Shown: positions 51,865 to 61,867 of the stretch, in pieces
How the letters are laid out: each line of letters opens with the position of its first letter
Position numbering within the stretch: position 1 is the stretch's first letter
NCBI RefSeq assembly: GCF_041438805.1
Contig: NZ_CP109190.1
Coordinates: 9,424,001-9,488,000 of the forward strand
DNA length: 64,000 bases
Direction: 5' to 3'
DNA from: Streptomyces sp. NBC_01707
GTDB lineage: Bacteria; Actinomycetota; Actinomycetes; Streptomycetales; Streptomycetaceae
The notes under the pieces: model-generated
What the model saw: the letters and a program-made list of their open reading frames with translations, nothing else
Told to the model about the DNA's origin: nothing
Database searches by the model: none
Program-made: the position numbers and the translations under genes

Positions 51865-51887
51865 CCGCACCCTCCACGAGGGTGCGG
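51865..51887 (+). promoter_or_regulatory. leader hairpin before the GH27 gene
   Basis: Perfect 9-base inverted repeat (CCGCACCCT, 5-base loop, AGGGTGCGG) inside the predicted 5' leader, 53 bases before the GTG start. It may attenuate or stabilise the mRNA. Confidence 0.45.
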
Positions 51888-51940
51888 TACCTCAGACACA
51901 CGACCAGGACGGGTCGGCACGCCTGATCGAAGGATCCGAT

Positions 51941-54022
51941 GTGAAACGACATATCACCGTCCTCCTCGCCCTCCTGACCGGCTTGCTGGTCGTGGCAGCA
52001 CCCGCCCACGCCGGGCCGGCGGCCGGCACTGTCGCCGTCGCGGCGCCAGCACCTCAGCAGGTGCTGAGCCCGACGCCGTACATGGGCTGGAACACCTACT
52101 ACGCGCTGGGTGGCGATCCGACCGAGGCAGAGGTCAAGTCAGTAGCCGACTTCCTGGTCAGCAGCGGTCTGCGTGACGCCGGCTACCAGTACGTCTGGAT
52201 CGACGGCAATTGGGCGGCGCCGACCCCACGCAGCTCGGCCGGCGACCTGGTGGCCAACCCCGACCAATTTCCGAACGGGCTGAAGCCGCTGGTCGACTAC
52301 ATCCATGCCAAGGGCCTGAAGGCCGGCATCTACACCGACGCCGGCCCGTACATCCCGGGCAAGTGCGGACTCGGCAGCCACGGCTACTATCAGCGCGACG
52401 CGGACCAGTTCGCCGCCTGGGAGTTCGACGCGGTCAAGGTGGACTACCTCTGCGGGATCGCCGCGGACCTCGACCCGAAGACCGTCTACACCGAGTTCGC
52501 GCAGGCGTTGCGGAACAACGCCAGCGGGCGACCCATGATCTTCAACCTCTGCAACCCGGTGACCTCCCCGGACTGGGGCAACTACCCGGATGAGCAGCAG
52601 TCGACGCACTCCTGGACCTACGCGCCGGCCATCGCGCAGTCCTGGCGGACGTACACGGATGTGGGTTTCGTCGGCGAGATCAAGTTCAAGGACGTGTTGC
52701 GGAACTACGACGCGAACGCGCGGCACCCAGAGGCCGCCGGGCCGGGGCACTTCAACGACCCGGACTACCTGGGACCTGAGCTGGGGATGACCGACGAGGA
52801 GTTCCGTACCCAGATGACGCTCTGGTCGGTGGCGGCCGCGCCGCTGCTGATCGGCAGCGACGTCCGTAAGCTCAGCCAGACCTCGCTCAGCATTCTCGCG
52901 GACCCCGATGTACTCGCGATCAACCAGGACACCGCCGGCATCCAGGCCGTCCGCGTCGGCCCCGCCGGTACGACGGAGACCTGGGTGAAGCGGCTGGCCA
53001 ACGGTGACCGTGCCGTGATGCTGCTGAACCGGGGCGACAGCCCGGCGACCCTGACCACGAAGGCGTCGTCGGTCGGGCTGTCCGGGGATCGGTTCACCCT
53101 GAAGAACGCCTGGACCAACCAGGTCACCGAGAGCGCCGGCACCATCAGTGCCGCTGTCCCGGCCCACGGCGCGGCGCTGTTCCGGGTCCGCCCGGCCACG
53201 GGCAAGCCCGGTGTTCCGCACGTCGTCGCCGGCCTGCCGCAGGTGACGCAGGTCGGTGGCGACGCGGTGCCGGCCGGGGCCGCCCCGCTGGTCGCCGGCG
53301 GCGACCAGGCCCGGGTCGAGGTCGCCGTCCGTAACGACGGTGCGCAGCCGGTCTTCGCGCCGCAGGTCGAGCTGACGGTGCCCGCCGGCTGGACGGCCCG
53401 TCCGCTCGGCAAAGCGCCGAAGCTGCTGCGCTCCAACCATTCCACGACCTTCGCCTTCACGGTGACCCTGCCGGCCACGGCCGCGCCGGGCAGCACCGCG
53501 CTGACCGGCAAGACGTCGTACAAGGTGATCGGCAAGGGACGCCTGCGGCAGGAGACGGCCACGGCGGTAGTCGTCGCACCGGCAGCGCCGGACGGCGAGG
53601 TCGTACTGTCGCACCACAAGTGGATCAGTGCCACCAGCGGGTGGATGAGCCCGACGGTCGACCTGAGCGTCGGTGGCTCGTCACCGATCAGCATGCTCGG
53701 CCAGGTCCACCCGACCGGTATCGGGGTCGCCTCGCCCTCCGAGGTCCGCTACTACCTCGGCGACAAGTGCAGCCGGCTGACCGCGACCGTCGGCATCGAC
53801 GATGCGGTGCGCAACGTCGGCCCGGACGGCGGCACGTCGACCTTCCAGGTGATCGGTGACGGCCGGGTGCTGTTCGACAGCGGTGTGCTGACCCGCGACG
53901 ACACCCGCCAGGCCGACATCGACCTGACCGGCGTCCGCGTGCTCGACCTGGTGGTCGGCGACGGCGGCGACGGCGGCTACAACGACCGCGCCGACTGGGC
54001 CGGTCTGAACGCCACCTGCTGA
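51941..54022 (+). CDS. secreted GH27 alpha-galactosidase with NPCBM domain
   Basis: This 693-residue enzyme has a signal peptide (to about 26), a GH27 barrel (about 45-340) and a beta-sandwich behind it. Then come an NPCBM-associated NEW3-type domain (about 434-545) and a C-terminal NPCBM sugar-binding domain (about 555-693). The nucleophile is D168 (FDAVKVDYLCG) and the acid/base is one of the aspartates in HFNDPDYL (D273 or D275). Family members cleave alpha-galactose from plant galactomannans, oligosaccharides or glycoproteins. GTG at 51941 has GAAGGAT upstream; the frame is open back to 51842. It has its own strong promoter and a strong terminator. Confidence 0.93.
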   Translation: MKRHITVLLALLTGLLVVAAPAHAGPAAGTVAVAAPAPQQVLSPTPYMGWNTYYALGGDPTEAEVKSVADFLVSSGLRDAGYQYVWIDGNWAAPTPRSSAGDLVANPDQFPNGLKPLVDYIHAKGLKAGIYTDAGPYIPGKCGLGSHGYYQRDADQFAAWEFDAVKVDYLCGIAADLDPKTVYTEFAQALRNNASGRPMIFNLCNPVTSPDWGNYPDEQQSTHSWTYAPAIAQSWRTYTDVGFVGEIKFKDVLRNYDANARHPEAAGPGHFNDPDYLGPELGMTDEEFRTQMTLWSVAAAPLLIGSDVRKLSQTSLSILADPDVLAINQDTAGIQAVRVGPAGTTETWVKRLANGDRAVMLLNRGDSPATLTTKASSVGLSGDRFTLKNAWTNQVTESAGTISAAVPAHGAALFRVRPATGKPGVPHVVAGLPQVTQVGGDAVPAGAAPLVAGGDQARVEVAVRNDGAQPVFAPQVELTVPAGWTARPLGKAPKLLRSNHSTTFAFTVTLPATAAPGSTALTGKTSYKVIGKGRLRQETATAVVVAPAAPDGEVVLSHHKWISATSGWMSPTVDLSVGGSSPISMLGQVHPTGIGVASPSEVRYYLGDKCSRLTATVGIDDAVRNVGPDGGTSTFQVIGDGRVLFDSGVLTRDDTRQADIDLTGVRVLDLVVGDGGDGGYNDRADWAGLNATC

Positions 54023-54029
54023 TTCGGCT

Positions 54030-54067
54030 CGGCCGCACCCAGGTGACACCTCACCTGGGTGCGGCCG
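54030..54067 (+). terminator. terminator of the GH27 gene
   Basis: Perfect 17-base inverted repeat (arm CGGCCGCACCCAGGTGA) with a 4-base loop, starting 7 bases after the GH27 stop codon. Confidence 0.8.
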
Positions 54068-54574
54068 ATTCGCCAAGACTTTGAGACGCCGTGGCGTGGC
54101 GACGCGCCACGGCGTCGTGATGTTGGGCCGGCCCGCATGGGGAGCGGACGGCGTCAGGCGCGCCGCAGCACAACGAGTACGGATTCCCTTGATGACTATG
54201 AGGTCGCATTCCCTGAGCTTGATGCGGACCTGGGAGCAGAACGTCGACAACCGCCACCTGCACGTCATGAGGGAACGCGGCGCGGAGGACACCGACAGCG
54301 ACGCACTCGACGAAGCAAGAACGCGCACCGTGATCGATACTCCGAAGCACAGATGATCGCCCCCGAAGAAGTACTCATGCGAGCGAGTGTCGTCAACCAA
54401 GCCCTGAACAAGGTCTACGGCCAGGTCAAGTGCCCCGAAGGCGGTGCCCCCGGACCAGGCGAAACGACGGAGACCGCGGCTCAGGCCCAGTACGAGGTCC
54501 GGGACATGCTCCGCACCATGAGAACCGGTATGCGTCACGACCTCGGTGTGTCGCATGAAGATTGAGAGCTGGCA
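54068..54574. other. stretch without a clear gene
   Basis: A 70-codon frame from ATG 54353 (MIAPEEVLMRASVVNQALNK) ends at 54565. It is protein-like but has no ribosome binding site or known family. Otherwise nothing is seen. Confidence 0.35.
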
Positions 54575-54815
54575 CTCAGCTCCGTGCTGCCCTCCGCTTT
54601 GCGATGCATTGCATCCGCCGCCCGCTACCGCGACCGCTGGGCGGTCGCCCGCCGTAAATCTGGCCACCTGGACGCCATGGTCCTGGCCAACGTGTTGCGG
54701 ACCGGCGCCTCGGCCCATCGGCAGTTGCAGCGTGATTCCGAACTGGCCCAAGCCATCGCGGTCCTGGCCCGCGCCCAGCAGGACGCGGTGTCCGCGGGTG
54801 ATCGGCGGTCGCCCA
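54575..54815 (+). pseudogene. IS110 family transposase remnant
   Basis: The frame reads LPSALRCIASAARYRDRWAV, then ARRKSGHLDAMVLANVLRTG and ELAQAIAVLARAQQDAV. This is a middle segment of the IS110 DEDD-type transposase (HLDAMVLANVLRT with the conserved D). Start and end are missing, and the sequence ends abruptly at the IS3 remnant on the other strand. Confidence 0.72.
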
Positions 54816-55310
54816 GCTGACCACGCGGCGGGAGGCGATGTCGATGACGGTGGCCAGGTAGGCCAGCCCTCTGCGGTCGGAATGTATGTGTTGTCGCCGC
54901 ACCAGTTGGTGTCGGTCGCCGTGATATCGGGGGTGAAGTCCCGAAGGACAAGGTCGGGTCGGTAGGCGGCTCGCGGATCGTGCTCAGGTGCCGCCTCTGC
55001 GATGGCGGCCTTGCAGGCCGGCCGCCCGCATCAGCTTGGCGACCCTGCGGCGGCCGCAGCCGGAACCTTTGTGTTGCTGGGCTGCGTGGATGCGCGGGGC
55101 TCCGTAGGTGCCGCGCGAGTGCTGGTGGACCGTGGCGATCTGATTGGTCAGTTCGGCATCACGGACCGCCCGCGGACCGGGCTCTCCGGTTCGGCGGGCG
55201 TAGAAGGCGGTTCGGGAGATCTTCAGCAGTTTCTTGATGGCGAGGCTGGTGCCTCCACGATGTCGGCCGACACCGCGACGGCGCTTCTGGCTCGCGATGC
55301 CCCTTCGCAT
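54813..55310 (-). pseudogene. IS3 family transposase (OrfB) remnant
   Basis: Pieces of an IS3 OrfB are readable on the minus strand: LLKISRTAFYARRTGEPGPR, RGTYGAPRIHAAQQHKGSG, CGRRRVAKLMRAAGLQGRHR. Further on are NWCGDNTYIPTAEGW and, in another frame, GLAYLATVIDIASRRVVSWA with the first catalytic aspartates. At least two frameshifts are present and the C-terminal third is absent. It joins the IS110 remnant directly. Confidence 0.75.
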
Positions 55311-55635
55311 GCCGGCATAGAGCCGTGGCGACTCCCGGGACCGAGCACCACTGCTTGCCGATAGAGGCTCGGACTCGTCGGCGCTCGGTCTCCGCTCTCA
55401 GCGACTGACTGGGTGCAACGGGCGTGACGACGCGAAGTTCTGACGAGTTGCGATCGTCGTCGGCCAGGACGCGGAGTCACTGGCATGGTGCGGACCCGTC
55501 GGCTGTCTGTACAGCGTTCGTGTCCGGCTGCCACGCAGACGAGATTTTCGGCCCGCCCTCCGCGTGGATGGCGGGCCGACACAGTCGGACATCCGATACT
55601 GATGAGGAGCTACCGCAGCCTTCGAACTCGCCAGC
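55311..55635. other. gene-free stretch
   Basis: Downstream of the E2 gene and up to the IS3 remnant. No terminator or gene was recognised. Confidence 0.4.
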
Positions 55636-56835
55636 TCAGGAATTTGCACCCGGGGACAGATCGCCGGCGAATGCAGCGGTCTCCAGGATCGCCTTGACGG
55701 CGGTCAGATACCTGGCGGCGTCTGCTCCATCCACCAGGCGGTGGTCGTAGGACAGCGTCAAATGCACCACGTCGCGAATGCCGACGACGCTGCCCCCGTC
55801 AGCTTCGACGACTGCCGGCCGCTTGACCGTGGCACCGACGCCCAAGATGGCAGCGTGGCCGGGCGGCACGATGACCGTGTCGAACAGGGCGCCGCGTGAA
55901 CCGGTGTCGGAGATGGTGAACGTCGCGCCTGACACCTCGTCCGGACTGAGGCCGCCGCGCCGGGCCTTGTCGGCCAGTTCGAAAGTCGCCCGCGCGATAC
56001 CGGCGATGTTCAAGTCCCCCGCGGCCTTGATGACTGGTGTCGTCAGTCCCCTTTCGGTGTCAACCGCGATACCGACGTTCCTTTCGTCGAAGTAGGTGAT
56101 GGTGCCTTCGCCCTCGTTGATTCGAGCATTGATGACAGGGTGGGCCTTCAACGCCTGGGTGGCCGCTTTGACGAAGAAGGGCATGGGGGAGAGCTTGATG
56201 CCTTCCCTCGCCACGAAGTCCTCACTGGACCGGTCCAGCAGCCGGCTGAGGTTGGTGACATCGACCTCCACCACGCTGGTGAGTTGAGCCTGTTCGAGCA
56301 GTGCCATCCTCAGACTCTCGCCAATGAACTTGCGGATTCGCGTCATCGCGACCGTCTGGCCTCGCAGCGTCGACAGCTCGGCCGGGACGGAGGCAGGGGG
56401 CACGGCGGGAGAAAGGGCGGAAGGTTTGGACTCCGGCGCGGGAGCGGGAGTCGGTGCAGGCGCTGGTGCGGCTTCCGGAGCGGGCGCAGCCGGAACAGGC
56501 GCTACCGGGGCAGCCGGAGCCACAGGCTGCTCGGCGACAGGTGCAACTGCTGCAGGCGGTTCCGCTCCCGGGGGAGTTGTCTCCACCGGCACAGCATCCG
56601 GGGCGCCGATGACGGCGAGTGTCGCTCCGATCTCTGCGGTGTCGTCCTCGGCCACCATGATGGACATCAATACGCCTGAAACGGGAGAGGGAATCTCGGT
56701 ATCCACCTTGTCGGTGGATACCTCGAGCAGGGGCTCATCGGCCTCGACCGCCTCGCCCACTTGCTTGAGCCACCGGGTGACGGTTCCCTCGGTCACGCTC
56801 TCGCCGAGGGGAGGCAGGGTTACATCAACAGCCAT
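55636..56835 (-). CDS. dihydrolipoamide acyltransferase (E2), without a visible subunit-binding domain
   Basis: This 399-residue E2 has one N-terminal lipoyl domain (about 1-78; lipoylated K43 in STDKVDTEI) and an alanine/proline-rich linker (about 80-155). The acyltransferase domain (about 160-390) has H365 and D369 in SYDHRLVDG. The catalytic trimer transfers acyl groups to CoA in a 2-oxoacid dehydrogenase. The small peripheral subunit-binding domain, usually between lipoyl and catalytic domains, is not visible; the linker runs straight into GQTVAMTRIRKFIG. AAGGAG lies 13 bases before the ATG. It is the second gene of an operon after aceE, so its E1 partner is probably pyruvate dehydrogenase. 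Confidence 0.92.
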   Translation of the reverse strand: MAVDVTLPPLGESVTEGTVTRWLKQVGEAVEADEPLLEVSTDKVDTEIPSPVSGVLMSIMVAEDDTAEIGATLAVIGAPDAVPVETTPPGAEPPAAVAPVAEQPVAPAAPVAPVPAAPAPEAAPAPAPTPAPAPESKPSALSPAVPPASVPAELSTLRGQTVAMTRIRKFIGESLRMALLEQAQLTSVVEVDVTNLSRLLDRSSEDFVAREGIKLSPMPFFVKAATQALKAHPVINARINEGEGTITYFDERNVGIAVDTERGLTTPVIKAAGDLNIAGIARATFELADKARRGGLSPDEVSGATFTISDTGSRGALFDTVIVPPGHAAILGVGATVKRPAVVEADGGSVVGIRDVVHLTLSYDHRLVDGADAARYLTAVKAILETAAFAGDLSPGANS

Positions 56836-56916
56836 AAGTATCGGTCACTCCTTAAAACTCCGCAGGGTGTCGGCAAACTCCCGGTTCCGGGTGGGCGTGA
56901 TTGCCGCAGGCTTGGT

Positions 56917-59604
56917 TCATCCCTGCCAGTGGTAACGGACGCGGGCCTGCGCCACCCTCTCCGGGGCGACCTCGCCGGCACGGGCCAGCTGGTCCAGGGC
57001 GGCCACCACGATGGACTCGGCGTCCACGCGGAAGTAGCGGCGTACAGCATCTCGGGCGTCCGACAGACCGAATCCATCCGTTCCCAGCGAGGAGTAATCC
57101 TGCTCGACCCACTGGCTGATCTGGTCGGGTACCTGCCGCATCCAGTCGCTGACCGCGAGGACCGGCCCCTGCGCCTCCGCCAGCGCGCTGGTCACGTACG
57201 GGATGCGCTCCTCGCCGCGAAGCCGTTCCCGGTCTGCTTCCAGCGCGTCACGGCGCAGCTCGGTCCACGACGTCACCGACCAGACGTCAGCGTGCACATT
57301 CCAATGTGTCCGCAGTAGCTCCTGGGCCTCGAGCGCCCAGTGGATCGCGGTGCCGGAACTCAGCAGTTGGATCCGCGGTCCGGCAGCGCTGGCGTCCGCC
57401 TGCCGGAACCGATAGATGCCCCGCCTGATTCCCTCCTCGATGAAGGGTCCGGAAGGCATGCGGGGCTGCAGCTTCGGCTCGTTGTAGACCGTCAGGTAGT
57501 AGAACACGTTCTCAGGCTGGTCGCCGTACATGCGCCGTAGCCCATCCCGGACGATGACCGCGATCTCGTAGGCGAAGGCCGGGTCGTAGCTGATCGCTGC
57601 CGGATTTGTGGAAGCCAGTAGGTGAGAGTGCCCATCGGCGTGCTGCAAGCCCTCGCCGGTCATCGTCGTTCGGCCGGCCGTAGCCCCGATGACGAATCCT
57701 CGTCCCATCTGGTCCGCAAGCGCCCAGAACTGGTCACCGGTCCGCTGGAATCCGAACATCGCGTAGAAGATGTAGAACGGGATCATGGGCTCGCCATGTG
57801 TGGCGTATGACGTTGCCGCAGCGGTGAATTCGGCCATCGAACCGGCTTCGGTGATGCCTTCGTCGATGAGCTGACCGCTCTTGGACTCCTTGTAGTGCAG
57901 TAGCTGGTCCGCGTCGACCGGGTCGTAGTTCTGTCCGTCCGGGGAGTAGATCCCGGCTGTTGGGAAGAGAGACTCCAGACCGAAAGTCCGGGCTTCGTCG
58001 GGAATGATCGGCACCCAACGCTGACCCGTCTCCTTGTCGCGTATCAGGTCCTTGACCAGGCGGACGAGAGCCGTGGTGGTGGCCACCTCCTGGTTGCCGA
58101 AGCCCTTCTCCAGCGCCTCGAAGGGGCGGGCAGGAGGCTTATTCAACGGCTTTGCTACCACCTTGCGCACCGGGGCGGGGCCTCCCAGAGCCGCCCGGCG
58201 ATTGCGCATGTATTGCACCTCTGGCGAGCTCTCACCGGGGTGCCAGAACGGCACGAGGTCGCCGCTCAACGAGCTGTCGGGGATGGGGAGTTCCAGCAGG
58301 TCCCGCATCTGGCGGAACTGCTCCATGCTCAGCTTCTTCATCTGATGGTTTGCGTTGCGCGACTCGAAGTCCGGCCCCAGAGTGTGGCCCTTGACCGTTT
58401 GGGCGAGGATTACGGTGGGCGAGCCCCGGTGCTCTGTGGCAGCCCGGTAGGCGGCGTAGACCTTGAGAGGTTCGTGCCCGCCACGGGAGTTCTCGAACAG
58501 GTCAGTGAGCTGAACATCGCTCAGCCCGGCCGCGATGCCGGAGAGAGCGTCGCCGGTGAAGAAGCTTTTGCGGATGTAGGCGGCGTCCCGCGCGGCGAGC
58601 GTCTGCATCTGGGCGTCGGGAACTTCCCCGAGGCGATGGACGAGTGCGCCGGTGGTGTCCTGCCGTAGCACCGGGTCCCAAGCCTCGCCCCAGAGCGTCT
58701 TCACAACATTCCAGCCAGCACCGCGGAACCGGGTCTCAAGCTCCTGCACGATCTTGGAGTTCGACCGTACGGGGCCGTCCAGACGCTGCAGGTTGCAGTT
58801 GACGACAAAGGTCAGGTTGTCGAGGCCCTCGCGGGCAGCGAGCGCCAGGGCGGCCATCGACTCAGGCTCGTCCATCTCCCCGTCCCCGAGGAATGCCCAC
58901 ACCCGCGACGCGGAGGTGTCCTTGATGCCTCGCGCATGCAGGTAGCGGTTGAAGCGCGCCTGGTAGATGGCGCCGAGCGGCCCCAGCCCCATGGACACAG
59001 TCGGGAACTCCCAAAGCCACGGCAGACGCCGCGGATGGGGGTATGACGGCAGACCGTGACCGGTAGCCTCCCGCCGAAAGGCATCCAACTGCGCCTCACT
59101 GAGGCGTCCTTCGAGAAAGACACGGGCATAGATGCCAGGCGAAGCATGCCCCTGGACGTACAGCTGGTCGCCCGAGCCGTCGCCCTCCTTGCCCTTGAAA
59201 AAGTGGTTGAATCCGATCTCATAGAGCCATGCCGCGGAAGCATAGGTGGAGATGTGGCCACCGAGACCGTCGTGCGAACCGCGCGTCACCATCGCGGCTG
59301 CGTTCCACCTGTTCAGAGCCGTGATCCGGGACTCCATGGCCACGTCACCGTCGAAGGCGGGCTGTGACGACGACGGAATCGAGTTGATGTAGTCCGACGA
59401 CAGCAGCCCGGGCAGGCTCACCCCCGACCTCGCGGCGTGCTCGTGCACACGTCGCATCAGGTATACCGCCCGCTCAGGCCCGGCGTTCCTCACGACAGCG
59501 TCGAGAGACGCCTGCCATTCGGCCGTCTCCTCGGTGTCACGGTCGTATAGCTGATCGAGCTCACTCGTCGCACTGGACTCAGTGGGTTGTGCCGGATTAC
59601 TCAT
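56917..59604 (-). CDS. aceE: pyruvate dehydrogenase E1 component, homodimeric type
   Basis: This 895-residue protein has the length and motifs of homodimeric AceE. It starts [11 protein letters not shown] and carries the thiamine diphosphate motif [10 protein letters not shown] followed by [13 protein letters not shown]. Other markers are [21 protein letters not shown] sequence and a conserved C-terminal region with [21 protein letters not shown]. It decarboxylates pyruvate and acetylates the lipoyl group of E2. The ATG at 59604 has AAAGG upstream; the frame is open to 59874. The E2 gene follows 81 bases downstream. This probably is a second copy of the pathway, since the main Streptomyces genes lie in core regions; that is inferred. 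Confidence 0.95.
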   Translation of the reverse strand: MSNPAQPTESSATSELDQLYDRDTEETAEWQASLDAVVRNAGPERAVYLMRRVHEHAARSGVSLPGLLSSDYINSIPSSSQPAFDGDVAMESRITALNRWNAAAMVTRGSHDGLGGHISTYASAAWLYEIGFNHFFKGKEGDGSGDQLYVQGHASPGIYARVFLEGRLSEAQLDAFRREATGHGLPSYPHPRRLPWLWEFPTVSMGLGPLGAIYQARFNRYLHARGIKDTSASRVWAFLGDGEMDEPESMAALALAAREGLDNLTFVVNCNLQRLDGPVRSNSKIVQELETRFRGAGWNVVKTLWGEAWDPVLRQDTTGALVHRLGEVPDAQMQTLAARDAAYIRKSFFTGDALSGIAAGLSDVQLTDLFENSRGGHEPLKVYAAYRAATEHRGSPTVILAQTVKGHTLGPDFESRNANHQMKKLSMEQFRQMRDLLELPIPDSSLSGDLVPFWHPGESSPEVQYMRNRRAALGGPAPVRKVVAKPLNKPPARPFEALEKGFGNQEVATTTALVRLVKDLIRDKETGQRWVPIIPDEARTFGLESLFPTAGIYSPDGQNYDPVDADQLLHYKESKSGQLIDEGITEAGSMAEFTAAATSYATHGEPMIPFYIFYAMFGFQRTGDQFWALADQMGRGFVIGATAGRTTMTGEGLQHADGHSHLLASTNPAAISYDPAFAYEIAVIVRDGLRRMYGDQPENVFYYLTVYNEPKLQPRMPSGPFIEEGIRRGIYRFRQADASAAGPRIQLLSSGTAIHWALEAQELLRTHWNVHADVWSVTSWTELRRDALEADRERLRGEERIPYVTSALAEAQGPVLAVSDWMRQVPDQISQWVEQDYSSLGTDGFGLSDARDAVRRYFRVDAESIVVAALDQLARAGEVAPERVAQARVRYHWQG

Positions 59605-59890
59605 GGCGGCCTTTCTGTCATGATCTGGGGCGGCTGCCAGGCGCGAGCGACGTGCTGTTGGCGGCCGGTAGGAAATGCGCGGGGCGTCGGATGTCACCCA
59701 ATGAGTTACCGCCGCGCGAGCCACTGAGCGACGGTTTCGTGGGTCAGGTGCGCCCGGGCTCAGGAAGCAATGTCCGCTCCCCGAGCACAACGGCGAAAAT
59801 AGGCGCGCGCGGGTAGTGACCACTTCACGCAGGTCCCGCGGGCTGTCAGTGGTGTGGCCTGGCTGCCGGGTCACGTTGCCATGACCAGCC

Positions 59891-60300
59891 TTATGGCTGA
59901 GAAACCTGTAGATGCCGTCGTTCGGCCAGCTCCTCCGGGCTGACCAGGGTCAGAACCGGGGCACCCGGAGGCGCGAGCATGGTCAATATCAGCTGGGACT
60001 GCGCGTCCGGAAGGTTGTTGGGGCCCTGGTAGTGAATTACGTCGCCCTGGGCTCGAAAAGAGCGTCGCCGACCTTGACTACCCGGGGCGGTTGCCCCTCC
60101 AGCTCGAAGAGGATCTCGCCCTCGGCCACGAAACCGAAGATCGGCCCAGGGTAGCGGTGCGGAGGCGTGCCGGGTTCACCGGGTGGAAGGGCGACTCGGA
60201 TGCGCCTGGCCTCGGCGCCAGCTGGGATCAGTGCCGCCGCGTCCGGCCGGATCGTGATCAACTCAACGCCAGGAGGTAGGTGTGCGTACTCTGAGCTCAT
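59891..60300 (-). pseudogene. cupin domain protein gene with a frameshift
   Basis: From ATG 60300 (GGAG upstream) the frame reads MSSEYAHLPPGVELITIRPD, then LPPGEPGTPPHRYPGPIFGF and VKVGDALFEP, then ends at a stop at 60037. The next frame carries on exactly as a cupin would: [40 protein letters not shown], ending at 59891. A one-base loss in a run of G at about 60044 explains it. The intact protein would be a small single-domain cupin of about 135 residues, of unknown role. It lies upstream of aceE on the same strand. Confidence 0.7.
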
Positions 60301-60491
60301 ATGTTTCTCCGTACATAGATCTTTCACAGGATTGACCAGCCGCCCTCCCCGTTTGTGACACGGCTACGGCCTCGCTACCGGCCTGATGTTGTCCTGGCAG
60401 ACACGCCTATACATCCCGTATGTACCGCCTTTACCTGCGAAGATGCGGGATCCGACACCCATCCCAGAACGTCTCGACCCGCGCAGACACT

Positions 60492-60684
60492 GGCAGAATC
60501 GAGGTTCTCGAGGCGGCCGGCCCGCCGGTTTCGACAGCGAATGCTACGAGAAATGCAACACCGTCGAACGCGCCATCAACTGCCTCAAAGTCTTCCGGGC
60601 CGTCGCCACCCGCTACGAGAAACGCGCCTAGATCTGTCTCGGCATCGTCACACCCGCAGCCCTCGTCATCTGGCTCCGAACATG
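60492..60684 (+). pseudogene. IS5 family transposase C-terminal remnant
   Basis: The frame reads GGRPAGFDSECYEKCNTVER, then AINCLKVFRAVATRYEKRA, then an in-frame TAG at 60629-60631 followed by ICLGIVTPAALVIWLR. This is the typical C-terminal end of IS5-type transposases (NxVER, R-A-V-A-T-R-Y-D-K). Everything before it is missing and a stop has arisen in the tail. Confidence 0.75.
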
Positions 60685-60964
60685 ATCCGCGAAACAGTGC
60701 CCAGAGCGCAGCGGTAGGTGGGCGAGTCGATCATGACTCCACTTAATTGATCACTGACTTGACGGGCCAACTAAAAAGAACCACCGAATAACAATGTGCA
60801 GGGACGCCGTGTTGCTCCCCACCGAAGTTGGGTGCGGAGTAGACCCCCCATTCATGTGGGCTGTTCGACATCAGCCTCGCCACCATAGGCCAGGGTGAAC
60901 GCGGTGAGGGATCGTACGCGTCCGGCCGAACCGTTCATGTTCGGCCGGACGCGTACGCCGTGGC
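60685..60964. other. intergenic region
   Basis: Contains only the terminator at 60914-60956. Otherwise no gene or repeat is seen. Confidence 0.5.
60914..60956 (-). terminator. terminator of the AhpD-like gene
   Basis: Perfect 18-base inverted repeat (arm GTACGCGTCCGGCCGAAC) with a 7-base loop, nine bases after the stop codon of the AhpD-like gene. Confidence 0.8.
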
Positions 60965-61438
60965 TCAGCCGAACTGGCCGACCCGGTAGCTGCCGGCGGG
61001 CTGCTGGTTGATGATGTTGATGCGGTTGTAGCTGTTGATGATGGCGATGAGAGACATCAGTGCGACGAGCTGGTCCTCATCGAAGTGCTTGGCGGCGTTC
61101 GCCCAGGCTGTGTCGGTGACCCCACCGGCTGCGTCAGCGATCCGGGTGCCCTGTTCGGTCAGCTCCAGTGCGGCGCGCTCGGCCTCGGTGAAGACCGTTG
61201 CTTCGCGCCAGGCGGCGATCAGGTTGAGTCGCACCGAGGTCTCCCCGGCGTGGGTGGCCTCCTTGGTGTGCATGTCGGTGCAGAAGCCGCAGCCGTTGAC
61301 CTGGCTGGCCCGGATCTCCACCAGATGTTGAATGGTGTCCGGCAGCGTCGAGTCCGCCAACACTTTGCTGGCCGAGACGAGGTGCTTCAGCACCTTGGCC
61401 GCGAGGGGACTGCTGTAGTAGTCGAGACGCGATTCCAT
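60965..61438 (-). CDS. AhpD-like carboxymuconolactone decarboxylase family protein
   Basis: This 157-residue protein starts MESRLDYYSSPLAAKVLKHL. It has the AhpD/CMD helical fold with redox motif C50-x-x-C53 and H57 (NGCGFCTDMH), a TLPDTIQHLVEIRASQVN helix before it and AGETSVRLNLIAAWREATVF-type sequence after it. Such proteins act in peroxide defence or as thiol-dependent reductases. The ATG at 61438 has TAGGAG upstream; longer frames exist but lack it. A perfect terminator follows. The gene stands alone. Confidence 0.9.
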   Translation of the reverse strand: MESRLDYYSSPLAAKVLKHLVSASKVLADSTLPDTIQHLVEIRASQVNGCGFCTDMHTKEATHAGETSVRLNLIAAWREATVFTEAERAALELTEQGTRIADAAGGVTDTAWANAAKHFDEDQLVALMSLIAIINSYNRINIINQQPAGSYRVGQFG

Positions 61439-61867
61439 GGGAACTCCTAACCCAGTCGCAGGTACACAGCGAAGACCGGGCAGCCCGGCAAGGTGTGACG
61501 CCAAGGGCTGTGTGATGTGGGTCTCCGTGACCATGCCATCGCCGTACCTCCAAGTGAGAGCCCCTGCTGTGCGACGGATGCTGATCACCTGGTCAGTACG
61601 TGTTGGAAGGGGGGTCAGGTTCGCTCGTTCAGCCGTTTCATCAAAGGGCTGCTTCTCCTCGAATTCGATGGGCTGAGCCAGCCGAGCCGTTGCCGGATGC
61701 GCCGGCCAAAGGCTGTCCCGTAATCCCTGGTGGATCAGCGCGCGGCGTCAGATTCGGTGCATCGCAAGGCGGAGGGACGTCCTCTCGGGCGTTCCGGCAA
61801 TGCGGCGAGGTGCCGTAGCTGTCGTCGTGCGCCCGCCAGGGATTGCGGGACAGCCCTCAGAAGCCGT
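61439..61867. other. gene-free stretch
   Basis: It holds the upstream region of the AhpD-like gene. No gene or clear promoter was recognised. Confidence 0.4.

Larger units (their letters stand above)
51490..51940. other. intergenic region with the GH27 promoter and leader
   Basis: No gene is seen. It contains an AT-rich run, a near-consensus promoter at 51784-51812 and a leader hairpin at 51865-51887. Confidence 0.55.
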
